A stretch of 24,963 bases of DNA from an uncultured bacterium (lineage in GTDB: Bacteria > Actinomycetota > Coriobacteriia > Coriobacteriales > Coriobacteriaceae), in contig CAJMMA010000027.1 of assembly GCA_905214435.1 (NCBI GenBank), forward strand, positions 1 through 24,963. The letters are read 5' to 3'. Below, piece after piece: positions 22,650 to 24,963 of the stretch. The notes beneath the pieces were generated by a model that was given only the letters and a program-made list of their open reading frames with translations, searched no databases and was not told the DNA's origin. Within the stretch, counting starts at the first letter, position 1; the number at the start of each line of letters is the position of its first letter. The position numbers and the translations under genes were made by a program.

Positions 22650-24653
22650 ATGGCTAAGTTTGACATCATCGCCGCCACCGGTTGCCCGACCGGCATCGCG
22701 CACACCTTCATGGCGAAGGAGGCGCTGGAGAAGGCAGCTGCCGAGCGAGGTCTGACCATTAAGGTCGAGACCCATGGCCAGGTCGGTGTCGAGAACGAGC
22801 TCACCAAGAGCGAGATCGCCGGTGCCAAGGCCGTCGTCGTCGCAGCCGATAAGGATGTCCAGGCTGAGCGTTTCGCCGGCAAGCCCATGGTTTCCGTTGG
22901 TGTTTCCAAGGCTCTGTCCGTTGAGGCCGCCGGTAAGCTGATTGACCGCGCGCTCGCCGCCAAGGGCGACAACACGGTTGCAGCCGCTGCCGATGTCGAG
23001 GACGAGGTCGAGGAGAAGGAGTCTATCGGCCACGTCATCTACAAGCACCTTATGAACGGCGTCAGCCATATGCTGGTCTTCGTCGTCGCCGGTGGTGTCC
23101 TGACCGCCGTCTCGTTCCTGTGGGGCATTACGTCCTTCGATTCGACGGCGTCTGACTACAACAGCTTTGCTGCGATGCTGAAGATCATCGGCGGCATCGC
23201 CATGAACCTCATGGTTCCGGTGCTTTCCGCCTACATCGCCGAATCCATCGGCAAGCGACCGGCGCTCGTCCCCGGTTTTGTTGCCGGTATGATCGCCATC
23301 CAGGGCCTGCCTGTTAACGCCGAGACCGGCATGATCGACGCCGGTGGCGCCGGCGTGGGCTTCGGCTTCCTGGGCGGCATCGTCGGCGGCTTCCTCGCCG
23401 GTTATGTCATCCTGCTGCTCGAGAAGGTCTTTGCCGGTCTGCCCAAGAACCTGGATGGCCTCAAGGCTATCTTCCTTTACCCGCTGTTCTCGACGGCTAT
23501 CGTCGGTCTGGTCATGCTCGGCATCTCCGGCCCCATGGCTGCCATCAACACTGCCATGATGGACTTCCTCAAGGGCCTGTCCGCCTCTGGCGCCGTTGTC
23601 CTGGGTCTTGCCATCGGCTGCATGTGTGCCTTTGACATGGGTGGCCCGGTCAACAAGGCTGCTTACGTCACCGGTACCGCTATGCTCACCGAGGCACTGG
23701 CTGCTGGCGTTGGCACCGATACCTACAACTTCGGCACCAACTTCATGGCTGCCGTCTCCGCCGCCTGCATCGTTCCGCCGCTGATCACCACCTTTGCCGT
23801 CGTTGTCGGCAAGAAGTACTTTAGCCAGGAGGATCACGACGCCGGTATCGTCAACCTCATTCTTGGTTGCACCCACATCACCGAGGGCGCCATTCCGTTC
23901 ATGACCAAGAACATCTGGCCGGTCATGCCCATCATGATGCTCGGTTCCTCTATCGCTTCGATCCTGACCATTATGTTCAACGTTCACGATCCGGCGCCTC
24001 ACGGTGGCTTCCTGGTCCTGCCCGTTGTCGAGAACGGTCCGCTTTGGGTCCTCGCGATCCTCATCGGTGCTGTTGTCGGTGGCATCCTGTTCGTGGCCTT
24101 CAAGAAGCACGACTTCGAGAAGAATCAGAAGGCCGTTCCTGCAGCCAAGACGGTTGAGGCCCCCAAGGCCGCTGCTGTCGAGTCCCCTAAGGCCGAGGCT
24201 GCCGACTTCGTGAAGGTCGAGAACGTCTTTGTCGCCGAGGACTTCGCTTCTCGTGACGAGGCCCTGAGCTTTGTCTCCAACCAGGCCGTCAAGGCCGGTA
24301 TCGCCGGCGACGCCGACGCCGTGATGAACGCCTTCCTGGCCCGCGAGGCCGAGGGCACCACTGGCATGATGGAGGGCTTTGCCATCCCGCATGCCAAATC
24401 TGACGCCATTACCGAGGCCGCTGTCATCGTCGTCAAGGACGAGTCCGGCGTGACCGGTTGGGACACCATGGACGGCGCTCCCGTCAACGTGGCCATCGCG
24501 CTGCTCATCCCGGGTGCACAGGCTGGCACCACGCACCTCAAGATCCTGTCCAAGGTCGCCGAGGCACTCATGGACCAGGACTTCCGTGCCACCGTCAAGG
24601 GTTCCACCGACGCCGCCGAGATCGCCAAGACGATCAACGCCCGCCTGGTCTAA
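22650..24653 (+). CDS. fruA: Fructose-type PTS enzyme IIBCA (fused)
   Basis: A 667-residue fused sugar permease of the phosphotransferase system that imports and phosphorylates fructose or a related sugar using phosphate passed from HPr. Domain order is IIB (1-100) with the phospho-cysteine C12 in ATGCPTGIAHTFMA; IIC (about 125-485), polytopic, with the ITEGAIPF substrate motif (410-417); an Ala/Pro/Lys/Glu linker (490-520); and IIA (522-667) with phospho-histidine H581 in GFAIPHAKS. AAAGGAGGG (22637-22645) sets the start at 22650. No 1-phosphofructokinase gene is adjacent in the window, so the exact substrate (fructose, mannose derivative or other) is open. A strong terminator follows. Confidence 0.93.
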   Translation: MAKFDIIAATGCPTGIAHTFMAKEALEKAAAERGLTIKVETHGQVGVENELTKSEIAGAKAVVVAADKDVQAERFAGKPMVSVGVSKALSVEAAGKLIDRALAAKGDNTVAAAADVEDEVEEKESIGHVIYKHLMNGVSHMLVFVVAGGVLTAVSFLWGITSFDSTASDYNSFAAMLKIIGGIAMNLMVPVLSAYIAESIGKRPALVPGFVAGMIAIQGLPVNAETGMIDAGGAGVGFGFLGGIVGGFLAGYVILLLEKVFAGLPKNLDGLKAIFLYPLFSTAIVGLVMLGISGPMAAINTAMMDFLKGLSASGAVVLGLAIGCMCAFDMGGPVNKAAYVTGTAMLTEALAAGVGTDTYNFGTNFMAAVSAACIVPPLITTFAVVVGKKYFSQEDHDAGIVNLILGCTHITEGAIPFMTKNIWPVMPIMMLGSSIASILTIMFNVHDPAPHGGFLVLPVVENGPLWVLAILIGAVVGGILFVAFKKHDFEKNQKAVPAAKTVEAPKAAAVESPKAEAADFVKVENVFVAEDFASRDEALSFVSNQAVKAGIAGDADAVMNAFLAREAEGTTGMMEGFAIPHAKSDAITEAAVIVVKDESGVTGWDTMDGAPVNVAIALLIPGAQAGTTHLKILSKVAEALMDQDFRATVKGSTDAAEIAKTINARLV

Positions 24654-24688
24654 TCCCACAGTACGCGAATAACATCGCCCCCTGTAAC

Positions 24689-24724
24689 AAAGGCGAGGAC
24701 TCCACCAGGAGCCCCCGCCTTTTT
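24689..24724 (+). terminator. Intrinsic terminator after fruA
   Basis: AAAGGCG (24689-24695) pairs with CGCCTTT (24716-24722), with an inner CTCC/GGAG stem around an ACCA loop and a T-run at 24720-24724. It ends fruA transcription 36 bases after the stop codon, so fruA is a single-gene unit in this window. Confidence 0.9.
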
Positions 24725-24963
24725 CATACAGCCCGGCACTTAGGGACGTTCCATTCCTGCCGGCACCCCGGGACACTCCTCAGTCCTCAAGATGGGCATA
24801 CAAAGCCCCATCAACCGGATCTCACACACGAACAGTAATTCAGCCAGAATTCCTTTCGCACGATATTTCTTGGACCGACCCAGTTATCGCAGCTCGCCTG
24901 CCGGGCGGGGCGGTTAAGTTTGTCGCGAGTTCCGCACGCAAAGGAAAGCACTTAATGTGCTTT
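24725..24963. other. Non-coding tail of the window
   Basis: I see no supportable gene here on either strand. It holds the GGGAC repeat (24734-24779), a bulged hairpin (GATGGGC 24791-24797 / GCCCCATC 24805-24812), and at the edge the exact stem-loop AAAGCAC-TTAAT-GTGCTTT (24945-24963). That last structure may be the start of a longer terminator or repeat cut by the window end. Confidence 0.5.
24734..24779. repeat. Short imperfect tandem repeat with GGGAC core
   Basis: CGGCACTTAGGGACGTTCC (24734-24752) and CGGCACCCCGGGACACTCC (24761-24779) match at 14 of 19 positions and are 27 bases apart. CCGGCA/TGCCGG (24733-24738/24758-24763) also form a dyad. It resembles remnants of a dispersed intergenic repeat. 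Confidence 0.4.

Noticed and set aside
22548..24776. 742-codon minus-strand open frame
   Set aside because: Antisense of fruA; runs through the fruA terminator and yields a low-complexity Gly/Asp-rich translation.

Overview
The window looks like chromosomal core DNA from a Gram-positive gut Coriobacteriia member, most likely a Collinsella or close relative. This is inferred, not searched. The support is a GC-rich codon style, strong AGGAGG-type ribosome sites, many overlapping start/stop pairs, and a mixed gene order. The pepP-efp-asp23-nusB-xseB order resembles Firmicutes, while tlyA-nadK-recN is the usual actinobacterial arrangement. I see no rRNA, tRNA, CRISPR array, insertion sequence or prophage. 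About 24 protein genes fill the window; two of them (the AroB-like and RsbW-like proteins) look like degenerate members of enzyme families.

Layout. (1) 74-4562: a processive family-2 glycosyltransferase followed by a strong hairpin, a minimal A24 prepilin peptidase, a dGTPase-type HD hydrolase and the replication-repair ATPase RarA. (2) 4663-7822: a tight four-gene unit made of a DUF948 (YtxG-like) membrane coiled-coil protein, an RsbW-like anti-sigma factor, a SigB/SigF-type sigma factor and an AI-2E/PerM-family membrane protein. It looks like a general-stress module. (3) 7829-8068: a low-GC small membrane-protein gene on the minus strand, followed by an intrinsic terminator that directly abuts the alaS promoter. 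(4) 8263-14939: alaS-ruvX-mltG-yqeG-aroK-aroB-like, nearly gapless and probably one transcript: translation, Holliday-junction/RNA processing, cell-wall glycan release, a HAD phosphatase and two shikimate-pathway proteins.

(5) 14940-21459: a leader that can fold into a long hairpin, then pepP and a terminator. Next comes an efp promoter with a consensus -10 box and the run efp-asp23-nusB-xseB-tlyA-nadK-recN, which covers translation elongation, rRNA antitermination, rRNA methylation, NADP supply and DNA repair. A dyad hairpin separates recN from the convergent rpiR gene. (6) 21520-24724: an RpiR-family regulator transcribed divergently from a fused fructose-type PTS enzyme IIB-IIC-IIA. The shared intergenic region carries TGAAAG/CTTTCA half-sites that are good operator candidates. 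A strong terminator closes fruA. The last 240 bases are non-coding and rich in dyads.

The most unusual observations are an intact AroB-fold reading frame that has lost the zinc ligands and the glycine-rich NAD loop, with a five-cysteine cluster in their place; an RsbW-like protein without ATP-binding boxes sitting in front of an intact SigB-type sigma; a structured pepP leader; and a set of intergenic hairpins and repeats built around GGGAC.
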